This document shows positions 17,428-24,693 of a stretch of 34,731 nt of DNA, piece by piece. The first letter of the stretch is position 1. The number at the start of each line of letters is the position of its first letter. The position numbers were made by a program, and so were the translations under genes. Source of the stretch: Kitasatospora griseola (GTDB lineage: Bacteria; Actinomycetota; Actinomycetes; Streptomycetales; Streptomycetaceae); NCBI RefSeq assembly GCF_014648555.1, contig NZ_BMRI01000014.1, forward strand, positions 121,620 through 156,350, in the 5' to 3' direction. A model generated the notes under the pieces. The model saw only the letters and a list, made by a program, of their open reading frames with translations, was not told where the DNA came from and ran no database searches.

Positions 17428-17597
17428 TCAGGCCGTAGGCTCTTCGCGCGCTGTCGACGAGGTCGCCCGCACGGTAAAGGGTGGGATCCGGGGTGCGGAC
17501 GGGGTCACCTGCCTCATCGCAGCGCGGCCCAGCTTGTCAGTGTCACGGAGGGCCCAAACCGTGGACGCTCCGAGCCGGGTGCGATGTACTTCCGCGC

Positions 17598-17834
17598 ATG
17601 AAGACCAACGAGCTCCCCGAGCACTATGTCAGTCTGCTGGAGCAGATCCGCGCCATCCACCCGGAGAACACCGCACACCACGCCGCCCGCGCAGAACTGG
17701 ACGCCCACATAGCGGTGGCGGCGCAGGCGCAGGCGACCAGCTTGAATAAGGCGACGTGGGCGATGTTCTGGGGCAGCATGGCGCTCTTGGGCGCGACCAT
17801 AGCCAACATCGTGGTGACCGTCGTCAACGGCTGA
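17598..17834 (+). CDS. Small membrane protein, element cargo
   Basis: A 78-residue protein starting at ATG 17598. An amphipathic helical N-terminal part (YVSLLEQIRAIHPENTAHHAARAELDAHIAV, shortened here: residues 10-40) is followed by one C-terminal membrane helix (MFWGSMALLGATIANIVVTVV). The frame extends upstream without a better start. Codon use is less GC3-biased than the core genes. I do not recognise a family. A stem-loop terminator follows 50 bp after the stop, so it is probably a single-gene unit. Possible roles include entry exclusion or a small envelope-active protein; neither is shown by the sequence. Confidence 0.6.
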   Translation: MKTNELPEHYVSLLEQIRAIHPENTAHHAARAELDAHIAVAAQAQATSLNKATWAMFWGSMALLGATIANIVVTVVNG

Positions 17835-17884
17835 CCTGTTCGCGCCGGTGGTGGAGTCTCTATCACTGAGTCAAGCCGCCGGCA

Positions 17885-17907
17885 CACCCGCCTCCGGAGG
17901 GCGGGTG
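17885..17907 (+). terminator. Stem-loop after small membrane protein gene
   Basis: Arms CACCCGCC (17885-17892) and GGCGGGTG (17900-17907) around a 7-base loop, 50 bp downstream of the 17598-17834 stop. There is no T tract, which is usual for actinobacterial terminators. Confidence 0.5.
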
Positions 17908-18358
17908 GTGCACACCCTGCGTGACCTGAGCAGACGTGCCGCTGGCTGAGGCCCACTCATCGGCCCGTCGGTGACCCCGTCTGACCGCGACGTACTGCTC
18001 GATCTGGCACGGTTGTGGCATGACCCCACACCCGGCCCTTGCCGCATAGATGCTGACGCTGCTTTAGGCCGGTCGGAGAGCTCTACTGGTGGACAGGTTG
18101 CGGCCCATCGCAGGGCTGTCGATGCCGTCGGCGCTCCCCACCCCCGTCCGCAAACCACCAGCAGCCAGATACTCAGGTCGGCAGTAGACGACCAATTGGC
18201 AATCAATCCCAACTGTTCTCTGGGAATGAGAAATTGAATGCCAGTCAGATTCTCGGTCGAGGCAGAAGGGCGCAATAGGAAACGATCATGTCGAGCCTGC
18301 TTGCAGCTCTTCTGCGAGTGAGTGACACTTGCACGGAAGGGGAAGCGAGGTCAGCTCC
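17908..18358. other. Non-coding or decayed stretch in cargo zone
   Basis: No convincing gene. A frame at 17971-18237 (GTG start, begins TPSDRDVLLDLARLW) has a TTA codon, no ribosome-binding site and little third-position GC bias, so it may be a decayed gene. From about 18180 the base composition becomes visibly AT-richer than the flanks. The promoter of the following gene pair must lie in this stretch; no clear -10/-35 pair can be assigned. Confidence 0.5.
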
Positions 18359-18793
18359 ATGGAAACTTGCAGCCGGCTTGCGACTAGCCTCGACGGTCGC
18401 ATGCTCAAAGGATTAATCGCAAATGAGTGGACGCCGGACGAGAAGCTAAGGCGCTCCTCTGGACCAACGGTTGCGGACGAGATATCGGGGAGATGCCTTC
18501 TCAGGTATCTCAGGCCGGACCAGAGGGGTGCGTTCTTCAAAGGCATCACAAGGAAGCAGTACGTAACGGTTACTGCCTATACGCCGGAAGAGGCCTCCGT
18601 ATGGCTGGCTCTGGTGTTTCCTTGGGTGCGGAGGCAGTGCCTCCTTCTGATTGATCCGACTGAACTCGGTGACGACACGCCGGTAATGGGCCCTCGTGCG
18701 ATTCTGGGAGGATTCGGCATTGAATACATCCTCCCAAACGGGTTTCCTGCAGAGTCGATAGCCGAGCCCGGGTGCGAATTGGAGATCACATGA
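18359..18793 (+). CDS. Unrecognised cargo protein A (TTA-containing)
   Basis: A 144-residue protein starting at ATG 18359 with GAAGCGAGG 8 bases upstream. It has an N-terminal segment (TSLDGRMLKGLIANEW), a basic/aromatic core (CLLRYLRPDQRGAFFKGITRK), QYVTVTAYTPEEASVWLAL, a hydrophobic strand (QCLLLIDPTEL) and a Gly/Pro-rich end (MGPRAILGGFGIEYILPNGF). No signal peptide or membrane helix. Codon 19 is TTA (18413-18415), which in streptomycetes needs the bldA tRNA and so ties expression to development. Third codon positions are much less GC-biased than in neighbours, pointing to recent acquisition. The stop overlaps the next ATG (ATGA). I do not recognise the family. A toxin/immunity or defence pair is a possible reading of a coupled cargo pair, but no motif supports it. 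Confidence 0.7.
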   Translation: METCSRLATSLDGRMLKGLIANEWTPDEKLRRSSGPTVADEISGRCLLRYLRPDQRGAFFKGITRKQYVTVTAYTPEEASVWLALVFPWVRRQCLLLIDPTELGDDTPVMGPRAILGGFGIEYILPNGFPAESIAEPGCELEIT

Positions 18794-19212
18794 ATGAGGG
18801 TGCTGCCTACGATAACACGGACGCGATCGACAGCATGATCGAGACGGTAGACAACGCTCTTCCGCGTGATCTTCTCAAAAAGTGGGACTATGAACCAATT
18901 GGCGGCAAGGGTGATCGCCATGGGGCCATCCAGTGGGCATGGCACAAGCATGATGAGGATAGCTCGATTCACCGGACTGTATCGCTGGCCGTGTTGCCCA
19001 CCTTCGATGGTGCTATCGACTGTGTCGAGTTCTGGATTGGGGCCACCGCGGGCCGACGATTCGCCCGCAAGTGCGTCCTCTCCCGGCCAGTCAATCCATA
19101 CTCGCTCGATCAAGAACTCCACGACATGATGCAGCTCGCCATCGAGCGTGCGAACCTGCTCTCTTCTACCGATCTGGAGAATGAGCGTCCGTTCGACACG
19201 GTCGATATGTAA
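18790..19212 (+). CDS. Unrecognised cargo protein B, coupled to A
   Basis: A 140-residue acidic protein starting at ATG 18790 behind GGAG, overlapping gene A by 4 bases. Features: acidic N-terminus (EGAAYDNTDAIDSMIETVD), a Trp-rich beta-like part (KKWDYEPIGGKGDRHGAIQW, AWHKHDEDS), strands (RTVSLAVLPTF, CVEFWIGATAG) and a C-terminal helix (LDQELHDMMQLAIERANLL). No membrane helix or signal peptide and no catalytic motif that I recognise. The same lower-GC codon use as gene A shows that the two travelled together. Small acidic proteins encoded after a basic partner are often neutralising partners, but this is only an analogy. Confidence 0.7.
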   Translation: MNEGAAYDNTDAIDSMIETVDNALPRDLLKKWDYEPIGGKGDRHGAIQWAWHKHDEDSSIHRTVSLAVLPTFDGAIDCVEFWIGATAGRRFARKCVLSRPVNPYSLDQELHDMMQLAIERANLLSSTDLENERPFDTVDM

Positions 19213-19707
19213 CTCGGCAGACGGCTTCAGGGTAGGACCGAGGCTGGGCATTCATCGGGGCGGTGGAGCGGTTTTGGCCGGTGTCCTGTCTGGTCTGGGT
19301 CCGAGCATGATCGGGGGGCCGTAAGCTGTTGCGACTCGGTCAGGGCTTTTGGGGCCTGACCGCAATTTGGCCGAGTGGCCCCCCGGTCTTGCTCGGTGCG
19401 GGTCCCTGGCCTGGCAGGTGGGTAAAACCGTGGAGCCGCCCGCCCCAGCCACGGCGGGGTTCTGGGCTCAGCCCCTATCTGCCGTCTGTCCGCCGGCGCG
19501 GCCGGGGCGCCGCCGGAGCGGGGCGAAGACAGGAGCGTCGGCGAGCGGCCAGAGCCGCGCGCTGGCGCGCTGTGCGCGCCTTGATGAAGTAGCGAAACTC
19601 GTAACACCCCCATCCCTCCACCTCACTCACCCCGACGAAGCTTGGCGCAGGGTGTAGGCATGCAGGCGGGTGACCACCGTCAGAATTCTGACGTTGCTGG
19701 GGCCTGA
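19213..19707. other. Gene-free stretch with stem-loops before the Nudix gene
   Basis: No supported gene on either strand; open frames here look like shadows of GC-rich DNA. A hairpin with arms CGGTCAGG (19337-19344) and CCTGACCG (19355-19362) may terminate the A/B transcript. A GC-rich repeat-like patch (GCGCGCTGGCGCGC, about 19557-19570) lies further on. In related elements this interval can hold a pra activator gene or the transfer locus; neither is recognisable here. Confidence 0.4.
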
Positions 19708-20178
19708 TCAGCTCGCTGCCGCGTGCTCGGTGAGCCAGTGTCGGCCGTCGTGAGTGCGGATGCTCGGAGCCACCTCGTCGTTGAGCGCGTCCAGGACGCG
19801 GACCGCGTACACCTCGGCCATGCGGTCGGAGACCTCGGCCGGGGTCAGCCACTCGATCGCGGTGGACTCGTCGGACAGCTGCTCGCTCCCGCCTTCCAGG
19901 TGGCACCGGAAGACCAGGGCGACCACGCCGCGGGTGACGTTCTTGTAGACGCCGGTGAGCCGGTCGACGCTGACTTTGAGGCCGGTCTCCTCGTAGATCT
20001 CGCGGCGCACGCCGTCCTCGACGGTCTCCGTCAGCTCCAGAACGCCGCCGGGGGGCTCCCAGGTGCCGTTGTCCGCGCGGCGGATCGCCAGCACCCGGCC
20101 GTCGGCGCGCACCACGGCCCCCGCAACGGACACGGAGTGGAGGGGCGTTGACTGCGGCTTCGGGGCGCTGTTACTCAT
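19708..20178 (-). CDS. Nudix hydrolase, Pif-like immunity factor
   Basis: A 156-residue Nudix protein. The Nudix box is complete: G-x5-E-x7-REIYEETGL starting at GVLELTE. Flanking sequence (VSVAGAVVRADGRVLAIRR, GTWEPPGG) is typical. In pSAM2 the Nudix protein Pif, encoded next to korSA, prevents redundant transfer between cells already carrying the element; the position here (divergent from the GntR gene) is equivalent. No ribosome-binding site precedes the ATG at 20178; instead TATTCT lies 7 bases upstream, suggesting a leaderless transcript. The GntR operator candidate covers the start codon. A housekeeping nucleotide hydrolase is the alternative. Confidence 0.82.
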   Translation of the reverse strand: MSNSAPKPQSTPLHSVSVAGAVVRADGRVLAIRRADNGTWEPPGGVLELTETVEDGVRREIYEETGLKVSVDRLTGVYKNVTRGVVALVFRCHLEGGSEQLSDESTAIEWLTPAEVSDRMAEVYAVRVLDALNDEVAPSIRTHDGRHWLTEHAAAS

Positions 20179-20188
20179 GTACAGGAGA
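20173..20188. promoter_or_regulatory. KorSA-like operator copy 1
   Basis: ACTCATGTACAGGAGA, one of three copies of a 16-bp imperfect palindrome in the element. It overlaps the start codon of the Nudix gene and lies 19 bp before the GntR gene ATG, so the repressor could control both genes and itself. The other copies are at 21042-21057 and 21078-21093. Confidence 0.75.
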
Positions 20189-20207
20189 ATAGGAGCCCTG
20201 AAGGACT

Positions 20208-20990
20208 ATGGCGAGTAGCGAGCTGGCTGGGTCGGCGAAGGCAAAGAAGTACTTGCAGATCGCCGATGACCTGGCCGCAGAGATCAAGGCGGGCACCCTT
20301 CGTCCGGGTGACTCGGTGCCGAGTGAAGCCGACCTGATGAAGCGTTACGGGGTCGCCTCTGGCACCGTGCGCAACGCTATCGCTGAGCTTCGGACGGCAC
20401 AGCTCATCGAGACCCGGCACGGGAAGGGCTCCATCGTCCGCTCCCGTCCCCCCGTGCAGCGCAAGTCGTCGGACCGCTTCAGGCGGGCCCACCGCAAGGC
20501 GGGCAAGGCGGCTTACATCGCCGAGACCGAGGCGTCTGGCAGCAAGCCCTCCGTCACGGTGCTGTTCGTCGGGCCGACCGAAGCGCCGGCCGATATCGCC
20601 GAGCGGCTCCAGGTCCCCACGGGCACCCAGGTCCTCGCCCGTCGGCGCCGGTACTTCCGGGACGGCGTGCCGACCGAGGAGGCAACCTCGTACCTGCCGT
20701 GGGACGTGGCGAAGGACATTCCGGAGTTGTTCGCGGAGAACCCTGGCGGCGGCGGTATCTACCAACGCCTGGAGGACCACGGCTTCACGCTCGCCGAGTA
20801 CGGGGAGACCGTCCGGGCCCGGCTGGCGACCAAGGCTGAGGCGACCGCGCTCGCGCTGAGCCCGGGTGGGGCGGTGATCCACCTGGTGCGTGAGGCCGTC
20901 ACCACCGCCGGCCGCGTGGTGGAGGTCTGCGACACGCTCATGGCCGCTGACCAGTTCGTTCTCGACTACCGATTCGCCGCCACCGACTGA
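20208..20990 (+). CDS. GntR/HutC family repressor, KorSA-like
   Basis: A 260-residue regulator. The N-terminal winged helix (KYLQIADDLAAEIKAGTLRPGD, VPSEADLMKRYGVASGTVRNAI, LIETRHGKGSIVRS) is followed by a basic linker and a UTRA ligand-binding domain (about residues 110-255). In pSAM2 KorSA represses pra and its own gene and so holds the element integrated. Here three palindromes flank this gene, consistent with autoregulation and control of the Nudix gene and the transfer operon. The start has GAAGG only 3 bases away, with AGGAG further upstream. A hairpin terminator follows. Confidence 0.9.
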   Translation: MASSELAGSAKAKKYLQIADDLAAEIKAGTLRPGDSVPSEADLMKRYGVASGTVRNAIAELRTAQLIETRHGKGSIVRSRPPVQRKSSDRFRRAHRKAGKAAYIAETEASGSKPSVTVLFVGPTEAPADIAERLQVPTGTQVLARRRRYFRDGVPTEEATSYLPWDVAKDIPELFAENPGGGGIYQRLEDHGFTLAEYGETVRARLATKAEATALALSPGGAVIHLVREAVTTAGRVVEVCDTLMAADQFVLDYRFAATD

Positions 20991-21008
20991 CGGAGGATCA
21001 AGTTCCGT

Positions 21009-21040
21009 AACCCGTCGCGGGTTTCTTCTCGCGGCGGGTT
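21009..21040 (+). terminator. Terminator of the GntR repressor gene
   Basis: Arms AACCCGTCGCG and CGCGGCGGGTT form an 11-bp stem with one G-U pair and a 10-base loop, starting 18 bp after the stop. It separates the repressor unit from the transfer operon promoter. Confidence 0.75.
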
Positions 21041-21041
21041 T

Positions 21042-21057
21042 ACTTATGTACAGGAGT
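21042..21057. promoter_or_regulatory. KorSA-like operator copy 2
   Basis: ACTTATGTACAGGAGT, matching copy 1 in 14 of 16 positions. It lies directly after the repressor terminator and upstream of the transfer operon. Confidence 0.75.
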
Positions 21058-21077
21058 CGGGCACTCTTCTACTCGTA

Positions 21078-21093
21078 ACTCCTGTACATGAGT
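21078..21093. promoter_or_regulatory. KorSA-like operator copy 3
   Basis: ACTCCTGTACATGAGT, the reverse complement of copies 1 and 2 (15 of 16 with copy 2). Its centre is 36 bp from that of copy 2, so the transfer operon promoter is bracketed by two operators in opposite orientation. Confidence 0.75.
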
Positions 21094-21127
21094 GCAGGAG
21101 ATCACCTCATATAGAGGAGATGCAGCC

Positions 21128-21469
21128 ATGGCTGTGTTCAAGGTCGACACCTCCACCGCCTTCGTGTTCGTCGCCGTGCCGCCCGCGCCGAAGGTCGTGA
21201 ACCGGCAGACGGGCGAGATCGCCGTGGATCGGGAGACCGGCGCGAAGCTGATGACCGTCGGGCTGACCATCGCCGACGAGGGCGAGGCGAACCTCTACAC
21301 CGTCTCGGTGCCGGAGACCGGCCTGTCGGAGTCGCTGGCGGTCGGAATGCCGGTCGCACTCACCGGCCTCAAGGCGCGCGACTGGGAGAACGAGTTCAAC
21401 GGCCAGAAGCGGCACGGGATTTCGTTCCGCGCGGCGGCTGTCACCTCGCTCGTCCCGGTCCAGGGCTGA
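21128..21469 (+). CDS. Conserved AICE protein, first gene of transfer operon
   Basis: A 113-residue protein starting at ATG 21128 with GAGGAGA 7 bases upstream. It is all-beta in character (AFVFVAVPPAPKVVN, LMTVGLTIADEGEANLYTVSVP, VGMPVALTGLKARDW, HGISFRAAAVTSL). The spacing of strands and the closing GLKARDWENEFNG / ISFRA part are reminiscent of an OB fold, so single-stranded DNA binding is possible, but this is by eye. It is encoded 4 bp before traB and behind two KorSA-like operators, so a role in transfer or its control is likely. Confidence 0.75.
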   Translation: MAVFKVDTSTAFVFVAVPPAPKVVNRQTGEIAVDRETGAKLMTVGLTIADEGEANLYTVSVPETGLSESLAVGMPVALTGLKARDWENEFNGQKRHGISFRAAAVTSLVPVQG

Positions 21470-21473
21470 CGCC

Positions 21474-22787
21474 GTGTCGGGGGTTCTGGCACTCGCTGAG
21501 GTGGGCGTCCCGCTCGCTGCCCTCGGGGGCGGGGCCGCGTACGCCCGGGTCAAGGCTCCGGCACTGTACTGGTCGGCCGTCGGCCTCCCGATCGCCACGG
21601 CGCGCTTCTCCGTGACGTACGGCAGCACCATGGACGCCTGTGGCCTGACCGTCGCCCCGTCCCCGTTGCGGATCGCCATCACCCGGGCGACCACCCGGCG
21701 GGAGATCCGGCCGGTGCCGCCCCAGATCCGCCGCATCCGGCCGACGACCACCGGTCTCAAGGTCAGGCTTCGGCTGGCTCCCGGCCAGGAACCGGCGGAC
21801 CTGCTGGCCTCGGCCGAGCGGCTGCGGCACGCCTGGGGCGTCCACAGCGTCCACGTCGCGGTGATCAAGCCCGGCGTCGTCGAACTGCGGATGACCGGAT
21901 ACGACGTGCTCCGCAAGGTGCGGATGCCGCGCACCTCGCCGACCGGTGAGCTGGTCGTCCCCGTCGCCCTGCGCGAGGACGGCACGGCCTTCGTCCGGGA
22001 CTACCGGGCGGTGCCGCACGCACTGACGCTCGGGACCACGCTGTCCGGCAAGTCGATGTACCTGCGCAACCTGATCACCCAACTCGCCCGCACCGAAGTC
22101 GCGTTGGTCGGCATCGACTGCAAGCGCGGCGTCGAACAGGCCCCGTTCGCCTCCCGGCTGACGGCGCTGGCGACCGACCCCGAGATGGCAAGTGACCTCC
22201 TGGACAAGCTCGTTGAGCTGATGGAGGAGCGCTACGACCTGATCCGCTCCTACCAGAGCATCCCGTCCGCGATCCCGACGGAGGACATCACCTCGGACGT
22301 CTGGGGCCTGCCGGCCAAGCTCCGGCCGGTGCCGGTCGTCCTGCTGGTGGACGAGGTGGCCGAGCTGTTCATGGCCGCCACCCGCAAGGACGAGGAACGG
22401 CGGGACCGGATGGTCACCCAGCTGATCCGCCTCGCCCAGCTCGGCCGGGCCGCGCACATGTACGTGGAAGCCTGCGGCCAGCGGTTCGGGGCCGAGCTGG
22501 GCAAGGGGGCGACCATGCTCCGGGCCCAGCTCACCGGCCGGGTCGTGCACCGGGTCAACGACAAGGCCACGGCCGAGATGGGACTCGGCGACGTCTCCCC
22601 GGACGCCGTCTTCGCCGCCACCCAGATTCCGCCGGACCTGCCCGGCGTCGCGGTCGCCGGTGACTCCTCCGGCGGCTGGTCCCGCATCCGCACCCCGCAC
22701 CTGACGCTCGCCGAAGCGGCCGCCATCTGCCGGGCGAACGCCCACCGCACGCCCGCGATCGACCAGTTGGAACGGTTCCGCCCCTAG
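21474..22787 (+). CDS. TraB/TraSA FtsK-SpoIIIE family DNA translocase
   Basis: The central conjugation protein (437 residues). The N-terminal part is weakly hydrophobic (LAEVGVPLAALGGGAAY). The ATPase core shows Walker A GTTLSGKS (Lys193) and Walker B VVLLVDEVAELF (Asp293), followed by TQLIRLAQLGRAAHMY and RAQLTGRVVHRV as in TraB proteins. TraB forms a hexameric pore that moves double-stranded plasmid DNA between hyphae, unlike relaxase/type IV systems. The GTG at 21474 has AGGG upstream. The 179 bp that follow (22788-22966) hold no gene. Confidence 0.92.
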   Translation: MSGVLALAEVGVPLAALGGGAAYARVKAPALYWSAVGLPIATARFSVTYGSTMDACGLTVAPSPLRIAITRATTRREIRPVPPQIRRIRPTTTGLKVRLRLAPGQEPADLLASAERLRHAWGVHSVHVAVIKPGVVELRMTGYDVLRKVRMPRTSPTGELVVPVALREDGTAFVRDYRAVPHALTLGTTLSGKSMYLRNLITQLARTEVALVGIDCKRGVEQAPFASRLTALATDPEMASDLLDKLVELMEERYDLIRSYQSIPSAIPTEDITSDVWGLPAKLRPVPVVLLVDEVAELFMAATRKDEERRDRMVTQLIRLAQLGRAAHMYVEACGQRFGAELGKGATMLRAQLTGRVVHRVNDKATAEMGLGDVSPDAVFAATQIPPDLPGVAVAGDSSGGWSRIRTPHLTLAEAAAICRANAHRTPAIDQLERFRP

Positions 22788-22966
22788 CCCCTACATTCCG
22801 CCCGCGGCTGTCGTCCCGCCCAAGCCGTCCTTCCCGCCGCGCTTCTCGGCTGCGCCGGTCACCGAGTAACCCTCCCGCATCCCACGGTCGGCGCGACCGT
22901 TTCGCGCCAGGTCCCTACCCCCGCCATGCCCGAATCCGGGCCCAACTGCGAACGGAGGAAAGGACG

Positions 22967-23653
22967 ATGCGTCTCCCGCGCCCGGACGCCGTACTCATCC
23001 AGGCCGCCATCGCCGGTGCGCTGTCCTTCGCCCACCTGCACGACGTCGCCGAAGCCGCCGGCCAGCACGACTGGAAGGCGTGGGCGTACCCCGTCTCGGT
23101 CGACCTGCTGCTGGTCGCGGCCTGGCGACGGATGCGCCACCTCAAGTCCGCCGGAGAGCCGGTGCGTTCGGCCTGGACCTGGTTCGGGATCGCGCTCGCC
23201 GCCTCGCTCGGCGCGAACGTCGCCACTGCCGGACTGCTGGATCTCGGCCACGTTCCGGCCTGGCTCCGCATCCTGGTCGCCGGTTGGCCCGCCCTCGCGT
23301 TCTTCGGCGGCACCCTGCTCGCCCACGGGAACAGCACGGCGGCAGAGGCCGAACTTCTCTCCGAGGAGGTCGACTTGCCGGTGTACGAGCCCGTTCCGCC
23401 GGCCGATCTCCCGGACGCCGTACCCGAGCCCGAAGCCGTCGAAGCACCTCCGACTCCGACCGCTCTGCCGCCCGCTCCCGCCCCGGTGCCCTCACCCGCC
23501 GTCTCTGTACCGGCCGCGCTGGTCGACCACGCCCGCAAGGTCGCCGACGACCACCAGGCGCGGACCGGCGAGCCGATCGACACCGAGACCCTGCGCGTCC
23601 GGCTCGGCGTCCCGCCGCACTTCGCCACCGCCATCGCCGCCCAGCTCACCTGA
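22967..23653 (+). CDS. SpdB-like spread protein (DUF2637)
   Basis: A 228-residue membrane protein behind GGAGGAAAGG. Four hydrophobic helices are seen in residues 1-120 (AVLIQAAIAGALSFAHLH, YPVSVDLLLVAAW, WFGIALAASLGANVATAGLL, ILVAGWPALAFFGGTLLA). A Pro/Glu-rich linker follows, then a C-terminal helical domain (HARKVADDHQARTGEPIDTETLRVRLGV, residues about 186-215) that may bind DNA. DUF2637 proteins in AICEs and Streptomyces plasmids act in intramycelial spread and pock formation. Confidence 0.85.
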   Translation: MRLPRPDAVLIQAAIAGALSFAHLHDVAEAAGQHDWKAWAYPVSVDLLLVAAWRRMRHLKSAGEPVRSAWTWFGIALAASLGANVATAGLLDLGHVPAWLRILVAGWPALAFFGGTLLAHGNSTAAEAELLSEEVDLPVYEPVPPADLPDAVPEPEAVEAPPTPTALPPAPAPVPSPAVSVPAALVDHARKVADDHQARTGEPIDTETLRVRLGVPPHFATAIAAQLT

Positions 23654-23663
23654 GAGGACACCC

Positions 23664-23855
23664 ATGCCCCGCCCGATCCGCCTGCGCAACGTGATGCGCA
23701 TCGGCCCTGTCCAGGTCGGCACCTACTTCGACAACCGCGGCCGGGAGAAGCACACCGCCGCCTGCACCGCCCCGCGCTGCGGCTTCTCCGCCGACTACGA
23801 CAGCCGCGCCGCCGCCGAGATCGCCGCCCGCACCCACCGCTGCACCGTCCGCTGA
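23664..23855 (+). CDS. Mobile element transfer protein, small zinc-finger-like
   Basis: A 63-residue basic protein (MPRPIRLRNVMRIGPVQVGTY, shortened) with CTAPRCGF and a terminal HRC motif that could form a C2HC metal site. It matches the short mobile element transfer proteins found in spd operons of Streptomyces elements. Ten bases separate it from spdB. Its role in spread is inferred from operon position. Confidence 0.82.
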   Translation: MPRPIRLRNVMRIGPVQVGTYFDNRGREKHTAACTAPRCGFSADYDSRAAAEIAARTHRCTVR

Positions 23856-23868
23856 CAGGAGACCCGTC

Positions 23869-24066
23869 ATGAATGTCACCCTGCCCCTCGTGTTCGTCCT
23901 CGGCGTCGGCGCCTGGGCCGTCGTCCGCTTCCTCAACATCCGCATCTGGGTCGCCGTCGTCATCGGCCTGTTCGGCTTCTACCTGGCGAACACCTTCCTC
24001 GCCCCGGTCATCGACGGCACCACCCGCTCCGGCGTCGACGTCATCAACACCACCCAGCAGAAGTGA
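23869..24066 (+). CDS. Small two-helix membrane protein, spread operon
   Basis: A 65-residue protein behind ACAGGAGA. Two hydrophobic stretches (LPLVFVLGVGAWAVVRFL and IWVAVVIGLFGFYLANTFLA) cover most of it. Small hydrophobic Spd proteins at this position in pSAM2-like elements take part in spreading; the direct function is unknown. Confidence 0.8.
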   Translation: MNVTLPLVFVLGVGAWAVVRFLNIRIWVAVVIGLFGFYLANTFLAPVIDGTTRSGVDVINTTQQK

Positions 24067-24079
24067 CCGGGGGCCGACC

Positions 24080-24616
24080 GTGAACGCCACCCTCTTGCTG
24101 CCGGACTCACTGTCGCTCACCCCCGAAGGCTCGGCTCTGGTCGCGGAGATCGAGGCGTACCTGGCCACGCTGCCCTTTCAGGCCCGCGCGGTCAGGCCTT
24201 TCATCTGTGACTACGGCAGCATCGCCCAACGCTGGAACGCTGGTCTCCCGCAACCGCGACTGTCCGTACTGGACCGGCTCGCACACCGACCCGCCCGGCC
24301 GGTGGAGCTGTCCGTCGCCGACCACCTACGGCTCACCTCCCGCTACCTCGCCGAAGTCGGCTGGGTCCAGGGCCGGTTGTGGGACTCCGCCGGCCGCGTC
24401 TGCCTCCTCGGCGCGCAGACCGCCGTCCTGCTCAACGGCTACGGCACCCCGTACACCGTCAGCCGGGCCCGCAACCAGGTGATGGAAGTCCTCCACACCA
24501 CCGGCCGGGCCGTCGCCTCCCCGGACGTCTTCAACGACGCCCCGACGACCCGTCAGAGCGACGTGCACCACCTGCTCGACCGGGCCTCCGCCCGCGCCCT
24601 CTCCCTCGGCATCTGA
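24080..24616 (+). CDS. DUF6197 family protein (element copy)
   Basis: A 178-residue protein starting at GTG 24080. It shares with the chromosomal 8670-9257 gene the blocks RPARPVELSVADHLRLTSRY, LAEVGWVQGRLWDSAGRVC, CLLGAQTAVL, GYGTPYTVSRARNQVMEVLH and the SLGI end, while the N-terminal third differs. DUF6197 proteins are frequent in AICEs between spd and rep genes, so a role in element maintenance or transfer is plausible, but none has been demonstrated to my knowledge. No catalytic motif is seen. Confidence 0.82.
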   Translation: MNATLLLPDSLSLTPEGSALVAEIEAYLATLPFQARAVRPFICDYGSIAQRWNAGLPQPRLSVLDRLAHRPARPVELSVADHLRLTSRYLAEVGWVQGRLWDSAGRVCLLGAQTAVLLNGYGTPYTVSRARNQVMEVLHTTGRAVASPDVFNDAPTTRQSDVHHLLDRASARALSLGI

Positions 24617-24676
24617 CCGGTCCCCGGGGCGGAAGCAAGCCGCCAAGCCATCCCGCCGCCCCGGAGACCTCGACCC
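24617..24676 (+). repeat. Stem-loop repeat A, upstream of GGDEF gene
   Basis: Begins directly after the DUF6197 stop. Arms 24619-24632 and 24656-24669 form a 14-bp stem with one mismatch, around a 23-base loop with AGCAAGCCGCCAAGC. The second copy (25241-25299) shares about 53 of 60 positions, including the whole loop core. One stem pair differs as G-C here and C-G there, a compensatory change favouring a conserved structure. Confidence 0.75.
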
Positions 24677-24693
24677 GCTCCGGAAGGACCGCC

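Noticed and set aside
17411-17450. tRNA-like D-arm sequence (GTAGCGCAGTTAGAC)
   Set aside because: No matching acceptor or T-arm can be folded around it; the similarity is limited to a few bases.
17971-18237. 88-codon plus-strand frame in the cargo zone
   Set aside because: No ribosome-binding site, weak codon bias and no recognisable family; left as a possible decayed gene in the gap note.
22788-22966. Repeated CCCGCC-like octamers as a TraB recognition (clt) locus
   Set aside because: The repeats are irregular and expected in GC-rich DNA; no clear 8-bp direct repeat array is visible.
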